Shown here: one piece after another, positions 24,287-34,851 of the stretch | Layout of the letters: every line of letters starts with the position of its first letter | Position numbering within the stretch: the first letter of the stretch is position 1 | Origin: Nonomuraea thailandensis | GTDB taxonomy: Bacteria > Actinomycetota > Actinomycetes > Streptosporangiales > Streptosporangiaceae | NCBI RefSeq assembly: GCF_024172165.1 | Contig: NZ_JAMZEB010000002.1 | Span: 5,849,501-5,913,500 of the forward strand | DNA: 64,000 nucleotides | Direction of reading: 5' to 3' | The notes under the pieces: generated by a model | Seen by the model: the letters and a program-made list of their open reading frames with translations, nothing else | The model's database searches: none | Told to the model about the DNA's origin: nothing | Position numbers and translations under genes: made by a program

Positions 24287-25519
24287 TTACTTGTTCTCCG
24301 AGAGCGTGACGTTGACCTCCTGGGTCGCGCCATCCCTCATATATGTGATCTTGACCTCTTGGCCCGGTTTGAAACCTCTGACCTGCCCGACAACCGTATC
24401 GCCTCCGTCAACCGCCTTGTCGCCGATCTTCGTGATCAGGTCGCCTTCCCTCAGCCCCGCCTGCTCGGCCGGGCTTCCCGCGGTGACCTGCCGGACCAGG
24501 GCTCCGGGCACGTCGCCGGTCGCGTCGGTGACGCTCACGCCGAGGAAGGCGTGGGTGACCTTGCCGGTGCTGATGAGCTGGTCGGCCACCTGCTTGGCGG
24601 TGTTGACCGGGATGGCGAAGCCGACGCCGCCGCCGGCGGCCTGCGAGGCGATCGCGGTGTTGATGCCGACGAGCTGGCCCGCCGCGTTGACCAGCGCGCC
24701 GCCGGAGTTGCCCGGGTTGATGGAGGCGTCGGTCTGGATGGCGCCGCCGATGGTGGTGGGCGCGCTCTGCTGCTGCCGCTGCTCGCCCCAGCCCGGCGGG
24801 ACCTGCGGCTGGTCGTCGCCGAGGTTGAGCGTGCGGTCCAGGGCGCTGATGATGCCGGCGGTGACGGACCCGTCGAGGCCGAGCGGGCTGCCGATGGCGA
24901 GCACCGAGTCGCCGACCCTGAGCTGGTCGCTGTCGCCGAGCGAGGCCTCGGTCAGCCCCGAGACGCCTTCGGCGCGGATGACACCGAGGTCGGTGGCGGG
25001 GTCGGTGCCGACCACGCTGGCCTTGGCCGTCTTGCCGTCGCTGAACTTGACGGTCATCTGACCGCCCTGCCCCGCGCCGACGACCACGTGGTTGTTGGTG
25101 AGGATGAGCCCGTCCTCCGACAGCACCACGCCGGAGCCCTCGCCGCTCTGGCCCTGGATCATCACGACGGAGGGCTGCACCTTGGCGGCGACCTCGGCCA
25201 CGGTGAGCTGGTCGGAGGCGGACCTGAAGACGGGGCTGGGCGAGCTGGGGCTGCTACTGGCGACCGGCTCAGGCTGGAACGAGGTGGCGACGACGGCCCC
25301 CACGACACCGCCGCCGACCGCCATCGCGGCCAGCGCCAGTCCCGCGATGGCCTTCTGCGCGGCGGTGAGACCGTGCTTCCCCGACGGCGGAGGGGGCGGG
25401 GGTGCGGGCACCTCCATGGCGATCGTGTCCCGCCGGGGGAAGCCCCCGGCGGCCGGCGGGGTGGCGCCGAACTGGCTCCACCCGCCGGTGCCCTGCTCGC
25501 GAGGCTCGTTCGCGTTCAT
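24287..25519 (-). CDS. htrA: HtrA/DegP-family membrane-anchored serine protease
   Basis: A 410-aa trypsin-like protease with a PDZ domain. A proline-rich cytosolic N-terminus (residues 1-50) is followed by one membrane helix (AGLALAAMAVGGGVVGAVVA, ~58-78). The catalytic triad is visible: His in LTNNHVVV, Asp in ATDLGVIR, Ser in NPGNSGGALV. The C-terminal PDZ has FLGVSVTD and AGLREGDLITKIGD. It degrades or guards misfolded proteins outside the membrane. ATG 25519 is preceded by GGGAGA. Two 11-bp direct repeats lie upstream. Confidence 0.94.
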   Translation of the reverse strand: MNANEPREQGTGGWSQFGATPPAAGGFPRRDTIAMEVPAPPPPPPSGKHGLTAAQKAIAGLALAAMAVGGGVVGAVVATSFQPEPVASSSPSSPSPVFRSASDQLTVAEVAAKVQPSVVMIQGQSGEGSGVVLSEDGLILTNNHVVVGAGQGGQMTVKFSDGKTAKASVVGTDPATDLGVIRAEGVSGLTEASLGDSDQLRVGDSVLAIGSPLGLDGSVTAGIISALDRTLNLGDDQPQVPPGWGEQRQQQSAPTTIGGAIQTDASINPGNSGGALVNAAGQLVGINTAIASQAAGGGVGFAIPVNTAKQVADQLISTGKVTHAFLGVSVTDATGDVPGALVRQVTAGSPAEQAGLREGDLITKIGDKAVDGGDTVVGQVRGFKPGQEVKITYMRDGATQEVNVTLSENK

Positions 25520-25538
25520 CTTCCATCTCCCTCAAATC

Positions 25539-25593
25539 CCGATGATTCAAGGGTGTCAACAAGCGCGTAAGACCTGGTTAAGCCGATGATTCA
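25539..25593 (-). promoter_or_regulatory. Direct repeats and -35-like element upstream of htrA
   Basis: TGAATCATCGG occurs twice on the minus strand (25549-25539 and 25593-25583), 44 bp apart, close to four helix turns. A TTGACA (25559-25554) lies between. This spacing suggests a response-regulator or activator site. Further upstream, GGCCCGGC/GCCGGGCC (25602-25656) could terminate the preceding ligase gene. Confidence 0.4.
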
Positions 25594-25675
25594 GCGGGGT
25601 CGGCCCGGCCTGACGAAGCCCTTATCGACCGAGGTGGGGCCGGGGGATGCCGGGCCGGAAAGATCTCCATGATTT

Positions 25676-27211
25676 TTACCCGGCCGCCGGCCAGTACTCG
25701 TCGCGCAGCAGCCGCTTGTAGAGCTTGCCCGTCGGGTGCCTCGGCAGCTCCTCGCGGAAGTCCACCGACTTGGGGCACTTGTAGTGCGCCAGCTGCTCCC
25801 GGCAGTACGCGATCAGCTCCGCCTCCAGCGCCGGCCCCGCCTCGGCCATGGACACCGGCTCGACCACGGCCTTGACCTGCTCGCCCATCTCCTCGTCCGG
25901 GACGCCGAAGACCGCCACGTCGGCCACCTTCGGATGCACCGAGAGCACGTTCTCGGCCTCCTGCGGGTAGATGTTCACGCCGCCGGAGATGATCATGTAC
26001 GAGCGGCGGTCCGTGAGGTACAGGAAGCCGTCCTCGTCCAGGTAGCCGATGTCTCCGAGGGTGGTCCAGCCGCGCCCGAGCGGGTCCTGGGACGAGCGGG
26101 TCTTGTCGGGGTCGCCGTGGTACTCGAAGCGGCCGCCGTTCTCGAAGTAGATCGTGCCGTGCTCGCCGGGCGGCAGGTCGTCGCCGTCCTCGTCGCAGAT
26201 GTGCACGACGCCGAGCAGGGAGCGGCCGACCGTGCCCTTGTGCCGGAGCCAGTCGTCGGGGCCGACGTAGAGGAAGCCGTTGCCCTCGGTGCCCGCGTAG
26301 TACTCGTGGATGATGGGGCCCCACCAGTCCATCATCTGTTCCTTGACGGGGACGGGGCAGGGGGCGGCGGCGTGGATGGCGTACTGGAGTGTTGAGATGT
26401 CGTACTTGGCGCGGATCTCTTCCGGCAGCTTGAGCATCTTGATGAACATCGTCGGCACGAGCTGCGAGTGCGTCACCCCGTACCGCTCCACCAGCGCCAG
26501 GTACCGCTCGGGATCGAAGCGCTCCATCACCACGACCGTGGCCCCGAGCCGCTGGAAGGTCAGGCTGTAGCGCAGCGGCGCGGCGTGGTAGAGCGGCGCG
26601 GGCGAGAGGTAGACGCTGTCGGGCGTGGGCGCGAACAGGCCCTGGATCAGCTTGAACAACATGCCGGGCTCGTCGAGCGGGCCGTGCGTGGCGGCCAGCT
26701 TGACGCCCTTGGGGCGGCCCGTGGTGCCGGAGGAGTAGAGCATGTCGGCGCCCAGGCACTCGTCCTCGATCGGGGTGACCGGCTGCTTGGCCACCGCCTC
26801 CTCGTACGACTCGAAGCCCTCGGCCACGCCGTCCAGCATGAGGCGCAGCTCGACGCCGGGGGTCGCGCCGGTGATCGAGGTGGCGACGGCGGCCAGGTCC
26901 GCGCTGGAGATGAAGACCCGCGCCCCGCAGTTGCCGACGATGTAGGCCAGCTCGTCGGTCTGCAGCCGCGAGCTGACAGGGGTGTAGTACAGGCCCGAGC
27001 GGTGCGCGGCCCACGCGATGGCCAGGAAGCGGGGGTGGTTGGCGAGCATGAACGCGATGTGGTCACCCGGCCGCAGCCCCGCCGCGCGGAACAGGTGGGC
27101 CAGGCGGTTCGACTCTTCGTCCAGTTCGCGGAAGGTGATGACTTGCCCGGAGCCCGCCATGATCACAGCGGGCTTGTCGGGGGTGACGGCTGCGATGGCT
27201 CCCGGATGCAT
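25676..27211 (-). CDS. AMP-dependent acyl-CoA synthetase (FadD-like)
   Basis: A 511-aa ANL-superfamily ligase that activates a carboxylic acid as acyl-AMP and passes it to CoA. Motifs in order: A3 LYSSGTTGRPKGVKL, A5 YYAGTEGNGF, A7 TLGDIGYLDEDGFLYLTDR, A8 hinge, and the A10 lysine in HPTGKLYKR. The length and motif pattern fit medium- or long-chain acyl-CoA synthetases; the substrate is not deducible. I chose ATG 27211: a TACTGT hexamer sits seven bases before it (leaderless). Longer readings run through the metQ gene in another frame. It lies behind metNIQ but is separated from it by a strong hairpin. Confidence 0.9.
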   Translation of the reverse strand: MHPGAIAAVTPDKPAVIMAGSGQVITFRELDEESNRLAHLFRAAGLRPGDHIAFMLANHPRFLAIAWAAHRSGLYYTPVSSRLQTDELAYIVGNCGARVFISSADLAAVATSITGATPGVELRLMLDGVAEGFESYEEAVAKQPVTPIEDECLGADMLYSSGTTGRPKGVKLAATHGPLDEPGMLFKLIQGLFAPTPDSVYLSPAPLYHAAPLRYSLTFQRLGATVVVMERFDPERYLALVERYGVTHSQLVPTMFIKMLKLPEEIRAKYDISTLQYAIHAAAPCPVPVKEQMMDWWGPIIHEYYAGTEGNGFLYVGPDDWLRHKGTVGRSLLGVVHICDEDGDDLPPGEHGTIYFENGGRFEYHGDPDKTRSSQDPLGRGWTTLGDIGYLDEDGFLYLTDRRSYMIISGGVNIYPQEAENVLSVHPKVADVAVFGVPDEEMGEQVKAVVEPVSMAEAGPALEAELIAYCREQLAHYKCPKSVDFREELPRHPTGKLYKRLLRDEYWPAAG

Positions 27212-27261
27212 GAACAGAACAGTATTCGGTTGATCGCCCGCCGCGCCAGAACCCGCGTGGT

Positions 27262-27294
27262 GCAGCCGCGGCCTCCCGTCGAGGCCGCGGCTGC
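27262..27294 (-). terminator. Terminator after metQ
   Basis: GCAGCCGCGGCCTC and its perfect complement form a 14-bp stem with a CCGTC loop, directly after the metQ stop. No T tract is present. Confidence 0.8.
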
Positions 27295-27297
27295 GGG

Positions 27298-28137
27298 TCA
27301 CTCGGCGGCGATGACCGAGCCCTCGTACTTCTGCTTGATGAAGTCCTTGACCTTCTGGTCCTGCAGCAGCTTGCCGAGGGTGACGATGTTCGCGTCCTTC
27401 TCGTGGCCGGCCTGCACGACCAGGCCGTTCACGTACGGGTTGCCCTCGGTCTTCTCCAGCACCAGCGCCTGCGTGGCAGGCTTGAGGCTGGCCTCGATGG
27501 CGTAGTTGCCGTTGATCACCGCGGCGTCCACGTCCTCCAGCGAGCGCGGGAGCTGCGCCGCCTCCAGCGGCTTGAACTGCAGGTTCTTCGGGTTGCCCGT
27601 CACGTCGCGCTCGGTGGCGGCGGTGCCGACGCCGTCCTTGAGCGTGACGAGGCCGTTGTCGGCGAGCAGCTTGAGGGCGCGGCCGAGGTTGGTGGCGTCG
27701 TTGGGCAGGGCGACGGTGGCGCCACTGGCCAGGGCGGACACGTCCGTGATCTTCTTGGAGTAGAGGCCGAGCGGCTCCAGGTGCACCGGCGTGACGAAGC
27801 TCAGCTTGGTGCCCTTGGTGGAGTTGAAGTCGTCGAGGTACGGCTTGTGCTGGAAGAAGTTGGCCGTGAGCTGCCCCTCGTCGAGCTGCACGTTCGGCTG
27901 CACGTAGTCGGTGAACTCCACGACCTCCAGCTTGAGGCCGGCGGCCGGGGCCAGGTTGTCCTTGACGAAGTTCAGGATCTCGGCGTGCGGCACGGGGCTG
28001 GCGCCGACCTTCAGCACGGCGTCGGCGCCCTGCGACGCCGCGGTGTCGGCGCCGGTCCCCGTCGCGGACTGCGACGTGCCGCATGCGGCGAGCGACAGAG
28101 CCAGCGCGACGGCACCTACAAGGCGGTGAATTTTCAT
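27298..28137 (-). CDS. metQ: Methionine ABC transporter substrate-binding lipoprotein
   Basis: A 279-aa NlpA/MetQ lipoprotein. The signal ends in a lipobox LAAC (Cys19). Family motifs are VGASPVPHAEILNFV, FTDYVQPN, ANFFQHKPYLDDFN and LPNDATNLGRALKLL, with VINGNYA in the C-terminal lobe. It captures D/L-methionine outside the membrane for MetNI. An AAGGA ribosome site overlaps the metI stop nine bases upstream, so the genes are one operon. Confidence 0.95.
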   Translation of the reverse strand: MKIHRLVGAVALALSLAACGTSQSATGTGADTAASQGADAVLKVGASPVPHAEILNFVKDNLAPAAGLKLEVVEFTDYVQPNVQLDEGQLTANFFQHKPYLDDFNSTKGTKLSFVTPVHLEPLGLYSKKITDVSALASGATVALPNDATNLGRALKLLADNGLVTLKDGVGTAATERDVTGNPKNLQFKPLEAAQLPRSLEDVDAAVINGNYAIEASLKPATQALVLEKTEGNPYVNGLVVQAGHEKDANIVTLGKLLQDQKVKDFIKQKYEGSVIAAE

Positions 28138-28146
28138 GATTTTTCC

Positions 28147-28803
28147 TTACTTATGCGAAAGGCGCCGAGCGACCCAGTCGCCCAGGCTCTGCAGGAGTTG
28201 CACGATCACGAGCAGCAGCACGACCGTCACGATCATGAGGAGCGTCTCGAACCGCTGGTAGCCGTACCGGACCGCCAGGTCGCCCAGCCCGCCGCCGCCG
28301 AGCGTGCCGGCCATGGCGGAGTAGCCGATCAGCGCGACGACGGTGACGGTGAGGCCCGCCACCAGGCCGGGCAGCGCCTCGGGCAGCAGGACCTTGCGCA
28401 CGATCTCGGTCCTGCTCGCACCCATGGCCTGGGCCGCCTGCACCACGTCCGTGCCGACCTCGCGCAGCGCGGTCTCGACCAGCCGGGCGAAGAACGGCAC
28501 CGCCCCCACGGTCAGCGGCACCACGAACGCGGCGGTCCCGATGGTGGTGCCGACGACGAGCCGGGTGAACGGGATGATCGCGATCATCAGCACGATGAAC
28601 GGCAGCGACCGCCCGATGTTGACCACGAACCCGAGCCCCGACTTGAACGCGGGCAGCGGCCGCAGCCCGTCCCGGTCGAACACCACGAGCGCCACGCCCA
28701 GCGGCAGCCCGAGCAGCACGGTGAACAGCGTGGCCCAGCCCACCATCACGGCGGTCTCCACCGTCGCCGGCCACAGCAGCGGCAGCATCTCTTCCCAGGT
28801 CAC
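28147..28803 (-). CDS. metI: Methionine ABC transporter permease
   Basis: A 218-aa MetI permease with five or six helices. The EAA loop is QAAQAMGASRTEIVRKVLLPEALPG, the canonical MetI form. The N-terminus TWEEMLPLLWPATVETAVMV and the GYSAMAGTLGGGGLGDLA segment are typical of the family. The GTG at 28803 overlaps the metN stop (GTGA). Confidence 0.95.
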   Translation of the reverse strand: MTWEEMLPLLWPATVETAVMVGWATLFTVLLGLPLGVALVVFDRDGLRPLPAFKSGLGFVVNIGRSLPFIVLMIAIIPFTRLVVGTTIGTAAFVVPLTVGAVPFFARLVETALREVGTDVVQAAQAMGASRTEIVRKVLLPEALPGLVAGLTVTVVALIGYSAMAGTLGGGGLGDLAVRYGYQRFETLLMIVTVVLLLVIVQLLQSLGDWVARRLSHK

Positions 28804-29753
28804 GGCGCCTCCTCCACGATCAGTCCGGAATCACGCAGGTACGCCAGCGCGGCAGGGGCCTCGGCCCCGTCCAGCGCCACCCGCAGGCGGCCGACGGACC
28901 CCGCGGCCAGGTCCTCGATGGAGCCGCCGAGGATGCTCAGGTCCACGTCGAACTTGCGCACCACCTCCGACACCACGGGCCGGCCCGGCTCGCCGGTGAA
29001 CGTCAGCGTCACCGAGCCGGACGGCGCGGGCTCGGGCAGCGGGAAGATCTCCCTGGTCAGTCGGGATCCCGGCGTCCTGATCAGGTCGGCGATGGAGCCG
29101 GACTCCTCGATGCGGCCCTGCGCCATGATGGCGACCGAGTCGCAGACGCTCTTGACCACGTTCATCTCGTGGGTGATGAGCAGGATCGTCAGGCCCAGCT
29201 CCGCGTTCAGCCGCTTGAGCAGGGCCAGGATCGACTGCGTGGTGGCCGGGTCGAGCGCGGAGGTGGCCTCGTCCGACAGCAGCACCGACGGGTTGCCCGC
29301 CAGCGCCCTGGCGATGCCGACGCGCTGCTTCTGGCCGCCGGAGAGCTGGTGGGGGCGGTGCTTGCCGCGCCCCTCCAGTCCGACCAGCTCCAGCAGCTCG
29401 CCGACGCGGCGCTCGCGCTCGGCCCTGGGCACGCCCATGACCTCCAGGGGGAAGGCCACGTTCCCGGCGACCGTGCGGGAGGAGAGCAGGGCGAAGTGCT
29501 GGTGGATCATGCCGATGCGCTGCCTGGCGCGGTTCAGGTCGCGGTCGGCGAGCGCGGTGAGGTCCTGGCCGGCGACGGTGACGGTGCCCGCGGTGGGGCG
29601 CTCCAGCAGGTTGACGCAGCGCAGGAGCGTGCTCTTGCCGGCGCCGCTCTGGCCGAGCACGCCGTGGATCTCGCCTTCGCGCACGTGCAGGTCCACGCCG
29701 TCCAACGCGACGGTCGTGCCGTACTGCTTGCGCAGGCCTGAAGCCTGGATCAC
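28800..29753 (-). CDS. metN: Methionine ABC transporter ATP-binding protein
   Basis: A 317-aa MetN: Walker A GQSGAGKST, signature LSGGQKQR, Walker B VLLSDEATSALDP, switch LLITHEM, and a C-terminal NIL-type regulatory domain of about 80 residues (VTLTFTGEPGRPVVSEVVRK) that binds methionine and inhibits transport. It starts with GTG 29753. No SAM riboswitch could be convincingly drawn in the 400-base leader region, although hairpins and a possible leader ORF are there. Confidence 0.95.
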   Translation of the reverse strand: MIQASGLRKQYGTTVALDGVDLHVREGEIHGVLGQSGAGKSTLLRCVNLLERPTAGTVTVAGQDLTALADRDLNRARQRIGMIHQHFALLSSRTVAGNVAFPLEVMGVPRAERERRVGELLELVGLEGRGKHRPHQLSGGQKQRVGIARALAGNPSVLLSDEATSALDPATTQSILALLKRLNAELGLTILLITHEMNVVKSVCDSVAIMAQGRIEESGSIADLIRTPGSRLTREIFPLPEPAPSGSVTLTFTGEPGRPVVSEVVRKFDVDLSILGGSIEDLAAGSVGRLRVALDGAEAPAALAYLRDSGLIVEEAP

Positions 29754-29825
29754 TGGGAATCCCCATGACTGAGGGCGGCCGGGGCCGCGGGAACGTACAT
29801 CACCGGTGGAGGAGGGCTCCGGCCC

Positions 29826-29891
29826 TCAGCGGGTGCCGGGGTGGAAGGGCAGGTGGCTCAGCCTGCGCAGCACGAAACCAGGTGCGATCAT
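29826..29891 (-). CDS. Possible 21-codon leader peptide upstream of metN
   Basis: An ATG at 29891, with AAGG five bases upstream, opens a 21-codon frame ending in TGA 73 bases before metN. Third positions are mostly G or C, as in real genes here. The peptide is basic and Leu/His/Pro-rich (starts MIAPGFVLRRLSH). It could be a translated uORF controlling metNIQ; there are no Met or Cys runs to make it a classical attenuator. Evidence is weak. Confidence 0.22.
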   Translation of the reverse strand: MIAPGFVLRRLSHLPFHPGTR

Positions 29892-29949
29892 GATGGCCTT
29901 CGAGGAGAACGGGCGGGACGGGTCGCTCTTAACGGGCAGGCATTCGCCC

Positions 29950-30008
29950 CATACGCATGCGGCGACACGCGGCCCCCATCATGGGGACGCCGCGACCGGT
30001 CGCGTATG
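29950..30008. other. Structured intergenic element in the lon-metN interval
   Basis: CATACGC (29950) pairs with GCGTATG (30002-30008), and GCGGCG (29959-29964) with CGCCGC (29988-29993). Between them is an inner hairpin CCCCAT/ATGGGG, and on one side the self-complementary GACCGGTC bulge. Further hairpins CTAAC/GTTAG and GTGAT/ATCAC follow to 30080. The 404-base interval 29754-30157 has no other convincing gene. It could be a cis-regulatory RNA for metNIQ or a small RNA; strand unknown. Confidence 0.4.
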
Positions 30009-30100
30009 CCTCGTTCACGCCCTTGCTAACGCCGGGGTTAGATCCCCATATTCCTGATCTGTTTCGTGATCTGCATCACTGCGCGTGAGCGCCGGCATGC

Positions 30101-30148
30101 GAACGCCCCGCCGCGCGCCCTGGGAAGGCCGGGCGCGGCGGGGCGTTC
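30101..30148 (-). terminator. Terminator of lon
   Basis: GAACGCCCCGCC plus GCGCCC pair with GGGCGC plus GGCGGGGCGTTC across a two-base bulge and a ten-base loop. The hairpin starts ten bases after the lon stop. Confidence 0.8.
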
Positions 30149-30157
30149 GTCCTGGGG

Positions 30158-32518
<2,361 letters not shown>

Positions 32519-32532
32519 GCGAACTCCAAAGG

Positions 32533-32553
32533 GTTGAGTTATACCGGCTCAAC
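32533..32553 (-). promoter_or_regulatory. HAIR-like HspR operator overlapping the lon -10
   Basis: GTTGAG-N9-CTCAAC is a perfect 6-bp inverted repeat with the same TTGAG-N9-CTCAA geometry as the HspR-associated inverted repeat. A minus-strand TATAAC (32543-32538) lies in the middle, so a bound HspR dimer would cover the promoter. No hspR gene is in the window. Confidence 0.75.
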
Positions 32554-32694
32554 TCATCGGAGCCCCTGCCTGTTCCCTTCCTTGCCGATGTTCGCTCACG
32601 GCGATCGTAATGATGTAATCGCTACCTTCGGGTGACGGGAACGTCAGACCCTGGGGTGACGACCCGGCGCGCGTGCGCTCGTAAGCTTGACCAG

Positions 32695-34140
32695 GTGATC
32701 CTCGTCCAGCGCGCCCGCTCGCTCGGCCGGTCGCTCGCCCGCCTGCGCCCGTGGGGGCGGGCGCGTGAGGGCGCCGCCGAGACCGCCGGCGCGCGTGACG
32801 AGGGGCGGGGCGAGCGGGCCGAGCGGGTCAAGCGGGCCGGGCAGGTGGTCGGGCGGCCGTTCGCGCTGGCCCTGTTCCAGGGGGACGCCGATCCCCCGCC
32901 CGCCACGCGCCGCCTGCGGCTGAAGGTCCCCCGCCAGATGGAGGCGCTGGTCCCCTACCAGTCGTGGGACCTGGTCCAGGTGGCCGACCTCCTGCTGGCG
33001 TTCGTCCTGTACGGCATCACGATCAGCACCACCCTCGACTGGAACGAGAGCGCCGCCCGCGCCTACGCCGCCGACCCGGCCGCGCACGGTCCCGCCCCGC
33101 TGATCTTCTCCTACCTGGCCGCGATCGGCGTCTCCCTGCCCGTCGCCCTGCGCGACCGGTGGCCGCTGGCGGCGTGGCGGGTCGCCTTCGTGATGTCGCC
33201 CGTGGTCATCTGGCTGACCCTCTCGATCGGCGAAGGCGAGCCGCCCTACATCATCACGGCGATCATCATGTACCCGCTGGTCCTCTACTCGGTGGCGGTC
33301 CGGTGCGAGCGGCGGATCACGGCGGGCGTGTGGGTCCTCACGGTCCTCACCCTGTGGATCGTCCACCCCGACTCGATGTTCATCGCCTCGATCATCGCGT
33401 CGGTCGCCGTGCTGTTCGGCTACAACGTGCGGGCCCGGCGCACCGCCACGGCCCGCCTGGTGGAGGAGGAGCAGCGCACGCGGCAGGCGGAGGGCGCGCA
33501 GGCGGTGCTGGAGGAGCGCGCCCGCATCGCCCGCGAGCTGCACGACGTGGTGGCGCACCACATGTCGGTGATCGCCATCCAGGCGGAGGCGGTGCCGCTC
33601 AAGGCGGCCGGCGACGTGGCGCAGCTCGAGGCGGGCCTGGCCGAGATCCGGGGGCTGTCGCTGGAGGCCATCGCGGAGCTGCGCCAGGTGCTGGGCGTGC
33701 TGCGCGACCCCCAGGGCCGCACCGACACCGCGCCGCAGCCGGGGCTCGACCGGATCGACGAGCTGGTCTCCAACGCGCGCGCCACCGGGCTGGCCGTGCT
33801 GGTCAAGCGGTCCGGCGCGCTCGACGGGCTGCCGCAGGCCGTGGAGCTGTCGGCGTACCGGATCGTGCAGGAGTCGCTGTCCAACGCGATGCGGCACGCG
33901 CCCGGCGCCACCGTCGCGGTGGAGATCGCCCGCCGGGGCGAGGAGCTGCGGCTGCGCGTCGCCAACGGCGCGGGCACCGAGCCCGGCACGGCGCAGGAGG
34001 CGCGCGGGGCGGGGCAGGGGCTGGTGGGCATGCGGGAGCGGGCGGTGCTGCTCGGCGGCACGCTCGACGCGGGCCCCGTCGCCGGTGGAGGCTTCGAGGT
34101 GCTCGCGGCGTTACCGATCGCGGAGAGGAAGAGCGTTTGA
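32695..34140 (+). CDS. NarL-family sensor histidine kinase
   Basis: A 481-aa membrane kinase. After a basic N-terminal stretch there are about four to six helices (LLLAFVLYGITIS to ASIIASVAVLFGYNV), then a HisKA_3 dimerisation domain with the phospho-His in RIARELHDVVAHHMS and a HATPase with GLVGMRERA. I chose GTG 32695 over GTG 32632: the 21 codons between have much lower G/C at third positions than the rest, and TAAGCT sits seven bases before 32695. It is coupled to the response regulator by a TTGA overlap. Signal unknown. Confidence 0.88.
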   Translation: MILVQRARSLGRSLARLRPWGRAREGAAETAGARDEGRGERAERVKRAGQVVGRPFALALFQGDADPPPATRRLRLKVPRQMEALVPYQSWDLVQVADLLLAFVLYGITISTTLDWNESAARAYAADPAAHGPAPLIFSYLAAIGVSLPVALRDRWPLAAWRVAFVMSPVVIWLTLSIGEGEPPYIITAIIMYPLVLYSVAVRCERRITAGVWVLTVLTLWIVHPDSMFIASIIASVAVLFGYNVRARRTATARLVEEEQRTRQAEGAQAVLEERARIARELHDVVAHHMSVIAIQAEAVPLKAAGDVAQLEAGLAEIRGLSLEAIAELRQVLGVLRDPQGRTDTAPQPGLDRIDELVSNARATGLAVLVKRSGALDGLPQAVELSAYRIVQESLSNAMRHAPGATVAVEIARRGEELRLRVANGAGTEPGTAQEARGAGQGLVGMRERAVLLGGTLDAGPVAGGGFEVLAALPIAERKSV

Positions 34141-34793
34141 TCCGGGTTCTGATCGCCGACGACCAGGGCATGGTGCGCACCGGGTTCACGGTGTTCCTGA
34201 GCGGCCAGCCCGACATCGAGGTCGTGGGCGAGGCGGCGGACGGGCGGGAGGCGGTCGAGCGGGCCGCCGAGCTGAGCCCCGACGTGGTGCTCATGGACGT
34301 GCGCATGCCGGTCATGAACGGCCTGGAGGCGACCAGGGAGCTCATGGCACGGCAGAGCACGGCCAAGGTGCTCATCCTGACGACGTTCGACCTCGACGAC
34401 TACGTCTACGAGGCGTTGCGGGCCGGGGCCAGCGGGTTCCTGCTCAAGGACGCCTCGGCCGCGCAGCTCGCCGAGGCCGTCCGCGTGGTGGCGGCCGGGG
34501 AGGCGCTGATCGCCCCGGCGATCACCAAGCGGCTGATCACCGAGTTCGCCCGGATGGGCGCGCCGCGGCCGATCGCGGGGCGGCGCCTCGACGAGCTGAC
34601 CGAGCGGGAGACGGAGGTGCTCAGCCTGGTCGCGCAGGCGCTGTCCAACCAGGAGATCGCCGAGAAGCTGTTCGTGGCCGAGCAGACGGTCAAGACGCAC
34701 GTGGGGCGGATGCTGATGAAGCTCGGCCTGCGCGATCGGGCTCAGGCGATCGTGTACGCGTACGAGACGGGGCTGGTGCGCCCGGGCGAGTGA
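34137..34793 (+). CDS. NarL/FixJ response regulator with a TTG start
   Basis: A 218-aa regulator: receiver domain with IADDQ and phospho-Asp in VVLMDVRMP, Lys in FLLKDAS, and a LuxR-type HTH (LTERETEVLSLVAQALSNQ, VKTHVGRMLMKL). The only start that keeps the first receiver strand is TTG at 34137, overlapping the kinase stop as TTGA, with AGAGGAAG upstream. TTG plus overlap suggests strict coupling to kinase translation. Targets unknown. Confidence 0.93.
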   Translation: MIRVLIADDQGMVRTGFTVFLSGQPDIEVVGEAADGREAVERAAELSPDVVLMDVRMPVMNGLEATRELMARQSTAKVLILTTFDLDDYVYEALRAGASGFLLKDASAAQLAEAVRVVAAGEALIAPAITKRLITEFARMGAPRPIAGRRLDELTERETEVLSLVAQALSNQEIAEKLFVAEQTVKTHVGRMLMKLGLRDRAQAIVYAYETGLVRPGE

Positions 34794-34851
34794 CCGCGCG
34801 CGTGCGGTCACTCGCGTTCCCCTCCACCGGCCCGCGTCGTACAGTCGGCGG

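Noticed and set aside
29754..30157. SAM-I or SAM-IV riboswitch before metN
   Set aside because: I could not match the conserved cores of these classes on the minus strand; only generic hairpins are visible.
32632..32694. Upstream GTG start of the NarL-family kinase
   Set aside because: Third-position G/C in these 21 codons is about 65% against nearly 100% just after 32695, so they are probably noncoding.
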